Below are positions 1-10,798 of a DNA stretch of 64,000 nt, one piece after another. The notes below the pieces were generated by a model. It saw only the letters and a list, made by a program, of their open reading frames with translations. It had not been told where the DNA came from and ran no database searches. Origin of the DNA: Caenorhabditis remanei (lineage: Eukaryota > Nematoda > Chromadorea > Rhabditida > Rhabditidae). The DNA is taken from the NCBI RefSeq assembly GCF_010183535.1, contig NC_071332.1:16616001-16680000 (forward strand), in the 5' to 3' direction. Position 1 is the first letter of the stretch; the number at the start of each line of letters is the position of its first letter. A program made the translations under genes and the position numbers.

Positions 1-156
1 CTTCTGACGACCCTAAGCTCAAAGAGATTTTCACCCATTGTTCATAGAGATCAGAAATTGTCTCAGTGTTTTTCTCACTCATATTCTTGTCATTCTTTCT
101 CATTCTGAAGTGAAAAATCAGTCGCTTGATATTTTATACTATTTCTACTTATCCAA

Positions 157-1253
157 ATGGAACCGAATAGTTTTTTGTGTGTCATTTGTAAAAAGTTTAC
201 AACTGCTTTCAATTATGGAGTAAGAAAAAGTTCTCAAGTTAAGTTTCTGATTTTGTTTTTTTTTGTCAGATTGTTTGCTGTAATTCTTGTAAAGCATTCT
301 TCCGAAGATCCCAAACTGCAAAAAAATTTCCGACGAGATGCACCTGCAACAAGAACTGCTCAAATTGCCGATATTGTCGATACCAACTCTGCATCAAAGC
401 AGGAATGAATTGGAGAACTCTGAGTCAATGTGATAACCAAATGGATACCATTATTCAAAATTTGATTAATTTGGATTCTCATCGACAAGACAGATTCATC
501 AATTTTACCACTGATTGGAACTTGAGTCTTGACGAGCTAATACTCGCCGATTCAGTGAAATACGAGCAGCAATCTATTGACTTCCAGCCTGATCATACTC
601 ACTGGTCAACCGTTAGCCACATCACTTCAATAGATTTCATGAAGCGTTTGGATTTTGTCAAGAAGATGCCATCCGCCGATTTGAATAGCTTGATAAAATC
701 AAATCACATGCAAATTTTCTTTCTGTGTAACGCTATGCGCTCATACTATGACAATAAGGGATACTTTTGCTATCCAGGAGGAATCGATTTTCTTCCTGCT
801 TCGTTAGCATCTCTATTCCCGGAAAATCCTAAAATGTTGAATAAACACAATTGCTCCTTGATCGGTAAGTTGGCCGAAGTTCGAATTACCACCGAGGAAT
901 TTCTTCTGCTCAGTGCTATCCTTATTTGTAACACAGGTACCACTAGTCTAAAATTTCTATCGACATTTTAATCATATTTTTCAGCCTCTTCAAAACTAAC
1001 CGTCCCAAGTCTCAATCTTGTTTCTCAGTATCAAAGAATGTATTCATCTACTCTCCTACAATACTGTCTGAACACTTATCAACATTATGGACCATCCAGA
1101 TTTACTGATCTGCTATCAATCAGTCATATCATTAACGGAACTTTAGAAAGCTCGTGTCAAATAGTTTTTACGTTAAGGTACTATGAACCAAAACCTCAGA
1201 TCAAACAGTTGTTCATTGATATCATGAATTCTATGGACGAATTGCCGTTTTAA
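157..1253 (+). CDS. Nuclear hormone receptor, supplementary nematode family (332 aa)
   Basis: Three exons (157-219, 270-936, 985-1253) join in frame to 332 codons plus TAA. The product is a ligand-regulated transcription factor of the HNF4-derived nematode family. Zinc finger 1 uses C8, C11, C25 and C28, with P-box CNSCKAFFRR. Finger 2 uses C45, C51, C54 and C57, ending CRYCRYQLC. The loop between the second and third cysteines of finger 2 is only two residues, against 12-15 in the two intact relatives downstream, so DNA binding or dimerisation may be altered. The ligand-binding domain fills residues ~75-330; its C-terminal part (YQHYGPSRFTDLLSI) is nearly the same as in the gene at 12578-15561, marking them as paralogs. 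The start is the first ATG before the finger. Unlike its paralogs it has one large ligand-domain exon. The reading frame is fully open; whether it is functional is uncertain. Confidence 0.85.
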
Positions 1254-1290
1254 CATATTTTCTTCTTCTTTCTATAATTGCACATTTTGC

Positions 1291-1350
1291 CATTATGCTG
1301 TTTGCTGTAACTTTTGTGAAATTTTTTCTCGAAGAGCCCAAAACTGAGTA
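1291..1350 (+). pseudogene. Degenerate copy of a nuclear receptor zinc-finger exon
   Basis: About 60 bases just after the stop of the first receptor repeat the start of its second exon (from base 270): TGTTTGCTGTAA, then CTTTTGTGAAATTTTTTC, then GAAGAGCCCAAAACTG, with several substitutions and an in-frame TGA. No ligand-binding domain follows. It looks like the remnant of a tandem duplicate of the receptor. Confidence 0.6.
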
Positions 1351-1967
1351 AAAGAATCAAGGTCTTCAATTTTATTTAATAAAAATTATAAATAGTAGTT
1401 GGTCTTTTCGACTTGTGGGATTATTATAGAATCACCAAAAATCAAAAGCTTAAAAACGAAGAGTTTAGCTGATAAATTTTTGCATTTGTTCAAAGTTCAG
1501 GCTACACACATTCGTTAATCTTGGGGGACATAGTGCCAAAAACTGATTCTAGCGATACGATACAATTACATATTCTATGAATTTAATTGTTCACAAAACT
1601 ACTTAATAAATGAAAATATATGCAGAAAATAAAGCAGCGTGATAGAAAACTCAGATTACTTCAACCATATCATTATCCAAAAAATGAGTAGCACTTCAAC
1701 ATGGTGAATCAAAAAGCATACTGCAAACAAATAATGTACCCAATTCTAAAACCGACTCAAGTATTTTTGTCGATCACTTAAAAAAAAATTAATTTTTGAG
1801 AAACACATGTCTCTCTATTTTACGCACTGCTTTGAACTTTAGCTATTTTCATGTCAACTTAATGTCTCACGTAGTAACTGCGACTATTTCTATACGCAGG
1901 TGGAACTAGTTGAAAGGAAACACTTCATCCTGTTCAAAAACTATATTGCTTACCAGTTCAGTTGCGT
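1351..1967. other. Intergenic, AT-rich
   Basis: AT-rich DNA between the first receptor and the srh gene. It contains AATAAA-like signals near 1376 that could serve the upstream gene. No other gene or repeat was recognised. Confidence 0.5.
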
Positions 1968-3135
1968 ATGTGTATTTGGAGAAATTCTTCTTACGAATCA
2001 GAGGACTTTGCACCGTCAATTCTTCACAAATTAGCTATCATTGAGCTACCCGTCCACACTCTAGCTGCTTATATAGTTCTGTTCAAAACGCCTTCAAGAA
2101 TGAGCTCGGTGAAAGGAATGATGCTGTTGATGCATTTTTGGTTAGTTGATTTTGAATTGGTAAGACCTAACTGACCTAATTACAATTTCAGCGGAGCTTA
2201 CCTGGATTTGTTTATCAGCGCTCTATCAACTCAATACTTTCTTCTTCCCGCAGCTGCTGGTCATTCACAAGGACTATACACTTACTTCGGAATACCTGTG
2301 AAATGGCAGGCATATCTGTACATCAGTGGACTTTGTCTTGCTGGAACCTCAGTTCTCAGCTTTTTTGAAAATCGTTTCACTGCCGTTGTTAGAGGGAAAC
2401 GCTCAAGCTTGATACATGAAAAGAGACGACTATGGTATATTGTTGGCAATTATATTTTCGCATTTGTATGTATTCTACCAATCACTTTCACACCACCGGA
2501 ACAAAGTATCGGGAAGGCTTATGTCAGAGAGGTAATATTGTCAGAATGATGAATTGTTGGACTATAGATAATTTCAGATTCTACCATGTGTCCCACAATA
2601 TATACTCGACCATCCAGACTTTTTCGTTTATGCCACGGATGTCACTTTACTCTCATCCATTATTTCTTTTGCTGCAGTCACAATTTGTGGCCAGTGTATC
2701 TATTTTTTTGTTAGAATAATTCTATATCTGTCAAGTAAAAAAGCAAAATCACAGAAGACTTATAATCTCCAACTCCATTTTTTTATAGCGCTATCAATTC
2801 AGATTTTTACTCCAGTGGCTTTAATTATAGGACCGATCTGTTATATTGTATTTGCTTTTGTAGCATCTCATTTTGATCAATGTGAGTAATATATAAAATC
2901 CCCAGATATTCATTATATTTTTCCAGCACTCAATAACATATTTCTGAATATTATCGCTATTCACGGATTGATGTCAGGTATCGTCATGTTATCTGTTCAC
3001 ACGCCGTACCGAGAAGCAATACTTAAAATAATTTGCTGTGGACACACTCCAAAAGAATCGAATAAGAATTCAGTGCATACCGACGGAACAATTGTTGTTC
3101 TGAGTGGACATAGAAGATCAATACTTATTAGTTAA
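1968..3135 (+). CDS. Serpentine chemoreceptor, class H (SRH-like), 341 aa
   Basis: Four exons (1968-2140, 2192-2531, 2578-2881, 2927-3135) join in frame to 341 codons and TAA. It is a seven-transmembrane G-protein-coupled receptor, expected in the ciliary membrane of chemosensory neurons. SRH-type signatures are visible in order: an early membrane segment ending LFKTPSRM, a second segment LMHFCGAYLDLFIS, FENRF after the third segment, ILPCVPQYILDHPDFFV in the large extracellular loop, and TPVALIIGP in the sixth segment. The end (HTPYREAIL, then a basic tail) matches where SRH proteins stop. The first ATG after the in-frame TTG at 1962 was taken as start because it gives the normal short N-terminus before segment 1. 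Length is as expected for the class and there are no lesions. Confidence 0.88.
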
Positions 3136-3293
3136 CAATGTTTTTCATTGTCGTTGAAACAATTATTTGTCTGGAATTGTTTTCCGTTCTTAACGTGAAA
3201 TTAATAAATTTTACTTTCAGTACTCACCTTCAGACCCCGTGTCGAAAAATGAGAAACATGAAAAGCATGAAAATACTAAAAAAAAACAATTTA

Positions 3294-4531
3294 TTAGGTT
3301 GGCAAGAAACTTTTTGTGCATGTTTTGTTTTGAATGCTGTCAGATAAATTACAAGAATCAAAACCAACTACGCATACCATTCGTTAGATAAACTCTCTGT
3401 GATTCTGATAGCAGTCAGAAATTACCCCCGACACTTCTCTTCTGCAAGAGTCATGCCTATCTTTATTCTTGACCGACAACTCTTACAGCAATATTTTTAT
3501 TTCCGCTTTCCATCTAATACCAAAATTTCTAAATTTGTGCAACCAACAGGAAAAGTTTACAAGGATGAATTCTTCTTTTGGCACACTATGAGTAATGAAG
3601 TTTCCAACTTTGAGAAATGCGATTTTTCTGTGGTCGAAGTACCACGTACTAAAAGTGCATATGAATAGGATTTGTACATGCTGTGAGCTGTAGAAGGAGA
3701 GTTTTTATCTCAATCTTCCTGTGAATTATCAATGATAATCACTACTACTTATAACACAATCGGAAACTTTTTGAAATGTGTCGGCAAGAATAAAAAAAGA
3801 AACATTGAAAAGTCATATTTTGGCCTAGATCCGCGTTCAGTGAAGGGTAGACCTGCGGCTTCGAATTCTCTCTCCTCTTTCAAACTTCAATCGACCTAAC
3901 CAATTGGGTATCACTGATAGAGAGTGGGTATTGCACACAAACTACCCCAGGGAAACCCACCGACTTGGCGTTGATCAAACGCTGGTAGACATCATCAAAA
4001 GGGAATCATACTCAAAGAAAATAATGACCCTAATGTGGAGGACCCAAAACAACGTATATGATTGGAAAATGTGAAACAATAATCTTCTACTTCTGTTCTT
4101 TTTGTGTGCAAAAAATCAAAACTATACGTGAGTCTTCAGCTCCACACGGTCAAAAAGTCTGCCACCTCCATAATGTCGCATATCCGCTAGTTGCATACCC
4201 GACAAAATATTTTCTCACCTAATATTGGAAAATAGTTTTTAATCAAGCAAATTAGAGCTCGGACCTTCTTCTAACGAATTACTATAAGTTCGGGGTAATT
4301 CAGCGCTCTGCCGCTGAACAGGACTTCGATACTTGAAGTCAAGTCGAAAAATGGGTGGAAGCCTATTTTGCCTCGAAACAACCGGAGCTCTGCCAGGACG
4401 GTATCGGGAACATATCCAGTAAATTGGAGACAGTTGTGGACTAAGATGGTTACTATGTTTGGTATTTGGTATGCTTCCTGTTTGAGTAAAAATAACTTGA
4501 ATCATGCACAAAAACTTTCTTGCCAACCTAA
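3294..4531. mobile_element. Decayed mariner-like DNA transposon (~1.24 kb)
   Basis: Imperfect inverted ends start TTAGGTTGGCAAGAAA and continue TTTTTGTGCATG at 3294-3321 and, inverted, at about 4503-4531. They differ at one position, and a TA dinucleotide flanks each end (3292-3293 and 4532-4533), as in mariner target-site duplications. TTAGGTTG-type ends and a length near 1.3 kb are characteristic of mariner. No intact transposase reading frame was found on either strand, so it is taken as inactive. It lies between the srh gene and the broken receptor on the opposite strand, directly next to that gene's stop codon. Confidence 0.75.
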
Positions 4532-5269
4532 TATTAAAACATTTGAAAAAAGTAGGGATCTGATATTTCCGCTTTGTAAATGTCGAATATCCAAATGATC
4601 TCCTTGATTTTTGCCTTTTCTCGAGCGATTGCCTGGAAAAATAATTGTTTTGGTTTTTGAAAAGTTTCAGCGTGTTTTCAAATGAATCAGATAAGCTGGA
4701 TAAACTAAAAAGTCTAAAAATATAGAGCTCAGTTTTAAGACGGTCAAAATATTCAAAAAAAAATCTGAAAATGTTTTTTATCAGACCTACCGTCATAGTA
4801 TTAACCAGCTTCATCAATTTGATTATCCGATGTGAATACATCTTGAAATTCGTCGAATTCATGTAATAATTATGCATTTGATCAGAAATTTTCTCCTTGA
4901 ATTTGTGCAGGATTTCCAGCGTCTCCGGAGTCAAATCGGTCACTAAAACAAGAATTTTCTGAGGATACAGTAATTTCCGCGAATACAGTAACCCAAAATT
5001 CACTTACCGTCAAATCCTAGAATGTTAATCATGCAAAAAACGACTTCCTCTTCGGTCAAATCGAGTTCGGATAGGGGGCGGGCGACTTCTTCGATGTACT
5101 TGTTGAGAAATGGATGGAAGAGTCTGGAAATGAAATAATTTTTTAATTATTTTAAAAACAAAAATAAATTTAGTAGAACGTCCAAAAAATTCAAAGTTTA
5201 TAAGCTAAAAATCAGCAAAAATCCATAAAAATTCAAAAAGTTACGAGGATTTTTAGTTTTTGAAGAAAA

Positions 5270-5520
5270 AATTGATACTACCGTAATCCGCTGGTTTTCG
5301 TGGTGAGACTCATGAAATTTACATTTTTGAAATCAGCCTGTCAAGACGGTTCGAATGAGTATAATCATGCCTAGATTTGGCTGAAAATACAAGTTTGGGT
5401 TTTCGTGGTGAGACCCGACACGCTGATTCTGAAACTCAAAGTTTCATAGGTCCCACATCGAAATTGAGTGATTTACGGTAGTATATGTAAATTTCAGATT
5501 TTCGAAATGTTTCGAAACTC
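5270..5520. repeat. Dispersed repeat (CCACGAAAA/ACGGTAGT family), intronic copy
   Basis: Contains TTTTCGTGGTGAGAC twice, then ACGGTAGT and GATTTTCGAAATGTTTCGAA. The same phrases recur near 5950-6240, 8195-8430 and 9440-9600. It lies in an intron of the broken receptor gene. The family name is unknown to me. Confidence 0.55.
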
Positions 5521-5949
5521 TTTCACTTTCTCAGTTTTCGTCGGATTCTGTTGGTTTTAGGCCCAAAATTTGTGAATTTTTCCAAATATTCACTTAAAAA
5601 TATTCACTTCCGAAAATAATCATCAGTCAGCTCGGTGATCTCCTCGATATGAACCAAACTCGTATCCACCATCATCACAGTGTCATCACTAACCAATATG
5701 AACTGAAATAGTCTGTCTGTGTGTCTTATGGGACGTCCGGATGTCCGGATGTCCACTCACATTCCTCTCGAACATTTCTTGTCCGTAGTGTTTCCAAGTC
5801 ATCGCTATCCGCTCAAACATTCTTATAGAATTCCACGAAGTTCGATATAATTGAAATTTTTGATTCATCGGAAGGTTCTCCATTATATACGTGGCATGTG
5901 AGAACCATTTTGCGTATTTTTGAAATGCGGCAAAAAGACGAAAACATAC

Positions 5950-6240
5950 CGAGTTACAGAATTGGTGGTCGAGTGAAATTTCAATTTCAAGAAGCTCGGG
6001 TCAAATTTGACGGAGTTACGGTAGTGTGGGTCCCACCACGAAAATAACCAAAAACTAAAATCTGACTAAACCTGATAATGATTGTACTCACTCGAACCGC
6101 CTTGTCTCGCTCATTCCGAAAAATTAAGTCTCAAGGATCTTGCTGCGAAACTGACCGAGATACAGTAGTTTTTATGAAGTTCAGATTTCGAAATGTTTCG
6201 AAAATCTCTAACTTTATTAGTTTTTGGTCTAGCGATCTGA
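5950..6240. repeat. Dispersed repeat (CCACGAAAA/ACGGTAGT family), second intronic copy
   Basis: Shares GACGGAGTTACGGTAGTGTG, CCCACCACGAAAAT and a CTCGAACCG segment with the copy at 8195-8430, in the same order. Intronic in the broken receptor. Confidence 0.6.
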
Positions 6241-7063
6241 TTTCAGGCTCAAAAGCTAGGAAATTGTTTGGTCATTTCGGAAAAAAAGTTTCAGGCCGCG
6301 AAGAACACGAAAAAGATTTCTGCAAAACAAAAAAATAAATACGATACCTGAATCTCCTCTTTCGACCATATCGGTGCACGAAACTCTTGTAATCCTTTGG
6401 TCAAATGTTGTAGATCATTCAGATAGACAGAATCAAAAGAACCCTGACCATCTTCTTCCTCTTCTGATGTCTCTTTTTTGGTCTGGAAATCGATTCGAGT
6501 CCAATTTATTAATTTATTTTCACCTCAAAAATCTCCTCAATCTTTTCGACCAATTCCGAAAAATCAATTTTTATCATCATCTTCTCTTTGCTCTTTTCCG
6601 GCTCAGAGCTCTGCTCTTCCAGAAGTTTCGGATCCATTTTTGGCATCGTCGGCACTTTTTGAGAAGTTGTGGGGTCATAGTCAAGTATCACCTTTTCCGG
6701 ATCCATACCGATTTCTTTGCATTTTTCGAAACGACACCATCGACATATTGATCTGCACATATTTTTTACAATTAGAAGAAAAAATTTCGCGTTTTTTGAG
6801 CTAAAATTTTCTGAAATTGGTTGGAGATTAAGGAAATAATGGAATTTCGAAAGTTTTCGAAAGTTTTCGAAAAAAAATTTCCGGAGAATGACTCACCTCC
6901 CATTCCCCTCCAACAGACACATCTTTCTCTACTTACAGTTATACTCTAGTTTCAGCACGACAGCTCTTCTAAAAAACGCGGCACAGGCGCGACAGGTCAT
7001 CGCGCCAAAATGCATTCCGTTGGACGGCTTGGCACATATTTGACACTGTCTTTCGGGGTTCAT

Positions 7064-8194
7064 TGGGTAGAAATGAGTATGGTGGTGAGATCTGAAAAGA
7101 AATTGTTAAATTTGGAATGTAAAATTCAAAAGAAGGGGAAAACCCGGCTGAAAACGTAGCTAGAATTTCCAACTTTTGTACTACAAACTACAGCAATGAT
7201 CTATACAATAAGGGCAAGTCCACGGAAAAGGTCAGTGATCAGATAAGGGAACGGAGAGGAGGGGTAGACAGTGTACTTTGTAATTATATATTAAAGTACA
7301 AAACACTGAATGGACACACTGGTAAACTCCCTGAATCAATCCCCAGTAAGAAATCTGTGCTTCCTAATGGTATAATTTGTTTCTATTTTATTCTTTAAAA
7401 ATGAGAAAAATTAATAGAACAAGAAAATAAAGCAGACAGACAAAGTACACAGATTGCTGCCGTCTCTCCATCTATCTCCCTCTCCTTAGGTAACATGACA
7501 CCAATAATATATCCTTAGGACACTCTTACTGACCTTTTTTCAAAAAAAGTTTTCGTTCTCATTTTAAACTTTTCTAAACGCAAGACTAGAACATACTCAG
7601 GGATATGCTGCCTACTGGAAAATGTGGAAATTTTTGGGGAGACTTCTATCTTTCCTGAAAAAATGAACTATAGTGATCATCGTCTAGATCACTTAGTTTG
7701 AAAAGTTTACCGTGCGTGACAACAAAGATCTCAAAGATCTATCAATAACCGGAAAAAGACATTATCGCACAGACAAGGAATGTCTGATGGTCGTGAAGTG
7801 GCGATCTCCCTGATGATGGTGATAGAAAAATGATATCTCTACGTCTCTTTTCCTATAAGTCTCGTATTGGATTAAACGGTCTAAAATATATGCTCCAAGG
7901 GGCTTGACACGAAAATCACAGAGCTACGGTAGTTTTAGTGAATTCCAGATTTTCGAAAATTTTCGAAATTCTGGAGCCCGGTGAGTTTTTGGCTGTTCGT
8001 AATGATTTTTGGTTTAAAATTTGCAGAATTTGTAGAATTTTTGATGTAAAAGAGATAAATTTCAAAATTCCAGCCACTAGGCAAAGCGGACATGAAGAAA
8101 GTGTTCATCAGGTTGAACGTCCGCATTCGAAAATACGCAACATGGTTCCGGCATACCACGTACCTTATGCTCTAACGGAAGCTTTTGATTCTCT
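7064..8194. other. Intergenic, upstream of the broken receptor
   Basis: Contains the expected promoter region of the - strand receptor, short purine- or pyrimidine-rich runs and, near 7900-7980, a small piece of the CCACGAAAA repeat family. No coding exon with good splice sites was recognised. Confidence 0.4.
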
Positions 8195-8430
8195 GATTCT
8201 AGATTGATAATTTTCAAAAGTTTCGGATTAAATTTGACGTAGTTACGGCAGTGTGGGTCTCACCACGAAAATGATCAAAAACTCAAATCTGACTAACACT
8301 GATCATGCTTATACTCATTCGAACCGTCTCGCCTCACTGATTCCAAAAATATCAGTTTTATGCGTCTTGCCTGACTGAAACTGACTGAAACACGGTATCT
8401 TCAAAGATTTAGGTCTTACAACGAAAAGGT
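8195..8430. repeat. Dispersed repeat (CCACGAAAA/ACGGTAGT family)
   Basis: Carries TTTGACGTAGTTACGGCAGTG, then CTCACCACGAAAATGA and ACTCATTCGAACCGTC, matching the copy at 5950-6240 over most of its length. Confidence 0.6.
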
Positions 8431-9439
8431 TTGAATGAAAATCTGGAAATTTGTAAATTTGTTTACGTTTTTAATTGTTTTTCATTAAGAACTCACGGAA
8501 TTTTTTGAATTTTTAGCGAGAAATAATTGCACTTTGTTCGTTTTCGATGAAATTCAGCTCAAAAATTATTAATGTTTTTTAAATTCTAATTAAATCGAGA
8601 TGAGACACCAGAAAACGGGAAAAAAGATTAGTAGTCAATTTTTGACAGATTCAATTTTTAAAAAATCTAAAAGTTTATAAATTATAATGAATCGAGAAAA
8701 TCTTTCTGCAGAAATGGACGTGATGTTTCTAGTCTCCATTTTATTCAGGTTGTACTAATCGACAGATTTCATCTCTCCACCAGCGTCTCCCCCCTTCCCC
8801 ATACTCTCTCGTCACTCACCCGTTTTGTCAATTGTCATTTAATTCGACGAATCTATTCTTCTTCTGTCATTTGTCACGGCGGTTAGTAAGCACAGTGGGC
8901 GGAGCTTGATAGATTACTTCCACTACTGAATGTGTAAGGTTTGCTTTGGATGGAATGAACTGGTGGCCTGTGCCAGAGATTCTGTCATCAGGGATCAGAA
9001 GTCAGAAGACAATTTTTTCGAAAGTTGAATGGAGAAGACTTGGTGGAGATCTTTGTGAACGTATTGGTCTGATAGCTAGATTCTAGTCTGGAGGAATTGA
9101 TCAAAGTTATAAATTAAGTTTTGTAGTTCACAATCAATTTTGAATCAAAATTCACGTCACAAATATCCACCAGCACACCAGACTGCACCACGACTTCAAA
9201 TCTCTCAGTTCTTCCGGGACACCTCCAGTATTTTGCATATTGTTTGTTTGAAATTTTTTTTTGGAGTTTTTTTTCCAGAAAATCTGCCGTACCTAATTGA
9301 TTTTGTTGTAAGACTCCGCAAGTTAGTTGATTCTTTTCAAATTTTGAATTTATTTTTAAAAAAATTCCACGTTTTTTGAGCGAAAAATCCCAAAAATCGG
9401 TTGAAAATTGGCAAAGCTATGAAATATCTGAATATTTTC
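8431..9439. other. Intergenic, no gene recognised
   Basis: AT-rich sequence with a pyrimidine-rich stretch near 8770-8880 and one GTGGGCGGAGCTT motif at about 8897. The same motif recurs near 23249. I found no supported exon. Confidence 0.4.
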
Positions 9440-9790
9440 GAAAACTCATTTTTACTAAAACTACCGTAACCCACTGAATTTTGTGTCAAGACCCATAAAA
9501 CTCAGATTTTCAAAATCAGCATGTCCAGACGCGTCGAATGATTATAATCATGCCTAACTTCAAAATTTTGTCTCACTTCAGTGGAAAATAGAGTGATTTT
9601 TGAACTGTATTCTTAAAATGACCATAACTCAGGGAGTGCCAGTACAAAAAAGTTGTCAACTACAAAAATGAAGCTCTACCTTTGTTCTGTATGGTTTATG
9701 CATAATTTACTTTGTGGGACAATCCGTGATACCGTAACACCCTCTCAAAGCTTCTCGTTTTTCAACTGTAAAAGGCCGAATTGTATATCT
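9440..9790. repeat. Two adjoining dispersed repeats
   Basis: The first part (9440-9580) belongs to the CCACGAAAA-type family. From about 9590 a second repeat begins: AAAATAGAGTGATTTTT, then AAGTTGTCAACTACAAAAAT, then AATTTACTTTGTGGGACA. It is about 200 bp long and has a clear second copy at 27130-27350. Confidence 0.65.
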
Positions 9791-10798
9791 TACTGCACTG
9801 TACTGTATGTTCTTCTTCAACACTAATCCGAGCAGGGTCTTAAAATTAGAGACCGGTCAAGAATATGTGAGGAAGCTTGGTGAATTAAGAAATGGTGAAT
9901 ATTGAGGGACCTGAAGATGAAAGTAGGAATTGCAGGTGTCGGAGTCCTATCAAAAAAATTTTATTGCTACCCGACTTCATAAAATTGTCTTACTAAAGCG
10001 TTTGAGCACATTTCAGCAAACTTCTTCTTGGTCCACAACTACTCCAGGGGATCTTGAATACGCAAATATCCTATTTTAGATAAAGAACCAACTTGATTCA
10101 TCAAACATCGTATCAAAGGCGGATATCAGAAATTATCAGATCTCCAAATCCTCATTGTTCAAAAAATCGCATCAATGACTAACATGAGGAAACTTCCAGC
10201 ACATTTTTTGCTTCCGACTCTTCACTCTATTCATAGTTGAAATTTGACTCCAATGAACTTCCATGCGCAATGACTAATGTGTTGCAGACACCACTCTGTG
10301 CTCTGCTCTCCCCGTTTGGAACTTGAATTCCTCGAATATGACCAATGTTTTATTTCTATTTCTTGCTTCTTTTTTTGGAATTACCGGGTGAATAACACAA
10401 TTTCTGTGAAAAGTGCTAGACTATCTACGTGCGAGATCTGGAGCACTGTGACTTTTGCAGACTGGACATTAGGTATAAATATCAATTGAAATTCGCAGCC
10501 TTTTGGATGTTGATGTCTGTGCTTTTCCCCAAAAAGTGTTTTCTAGCTACCGTAGTTCAAGCTTCCGATGGCTTTAATGTTTGCCCACCTGTTAGAACAT
10601 AGCACATTTCACACATTTGCCTGCGACAGGAAGATCAAACCTCTAATTGGTAAACCCGAGATTTTGATCTAAATGTAGATAAAAAAGAATGATGTAGAAA
10701 CAGTATTTTCGGAATGTACTTTTTTCGAATTTGACTTTTTAAATTAAATACCTATTTTTGTTTTTTTTTACTCAAAAAATAGATAAAAATTGAATTCT
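9791..10798. other. Intergenic, no gene recognised
   Basis: Mostly unique-looking AT-rich sequence. Short open frames exist but none has a recognisable motif or flanking splice sites. Confidence 0.4.

Larger units (their letters stand above)
4534..7063 (-). pseudogene. Nuclear hormone receptor with two disabling lesions
   Basis: Eight exons on the - strand can be traced (6897-7063, 6524-6752, 6348-6482, 5761-5919, 5608-5702, 5008-5123, 4791-4942, 4534-4632). Together they make 384 codons in one phase. Finger 1 has C7, C10, C24 and C27 with P-box CRACAAFFRR; finger 2 runs from C43 to C62 (CRWCRFEKC). The ligand domain ends IFDIYKAEISDPYFFQMF then TAA. Two lesions are visible. Codon 45, inside finger 2, is TAG (6929-6931). 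The acceptor before the exon 5761-5919 reads TTTCAA instead of TTTCAG (base 5920). Splicing around the TAG with the nearby GTAAG shifts the frame. The rest of the frame is conserved, so inactivation is recent. An upstream 5' exon is possible, because the frame stays open to an AG at about 7092. Confidence 0.8.

Noticed and set aside
3399..3668. Small gene inside the mariner
   Set aside because: Lies wholly inside the element and does not resemble a transposase segment I can recognise.
4239..5003. Long open frame on - spanning the right end of the mariner and the receptor's last exons
   Set aside because: It crosses real splice sites (4791, 4942) and the transposon boundary. The receptor exons use only part of it, and the remainder has no recognisable domain.
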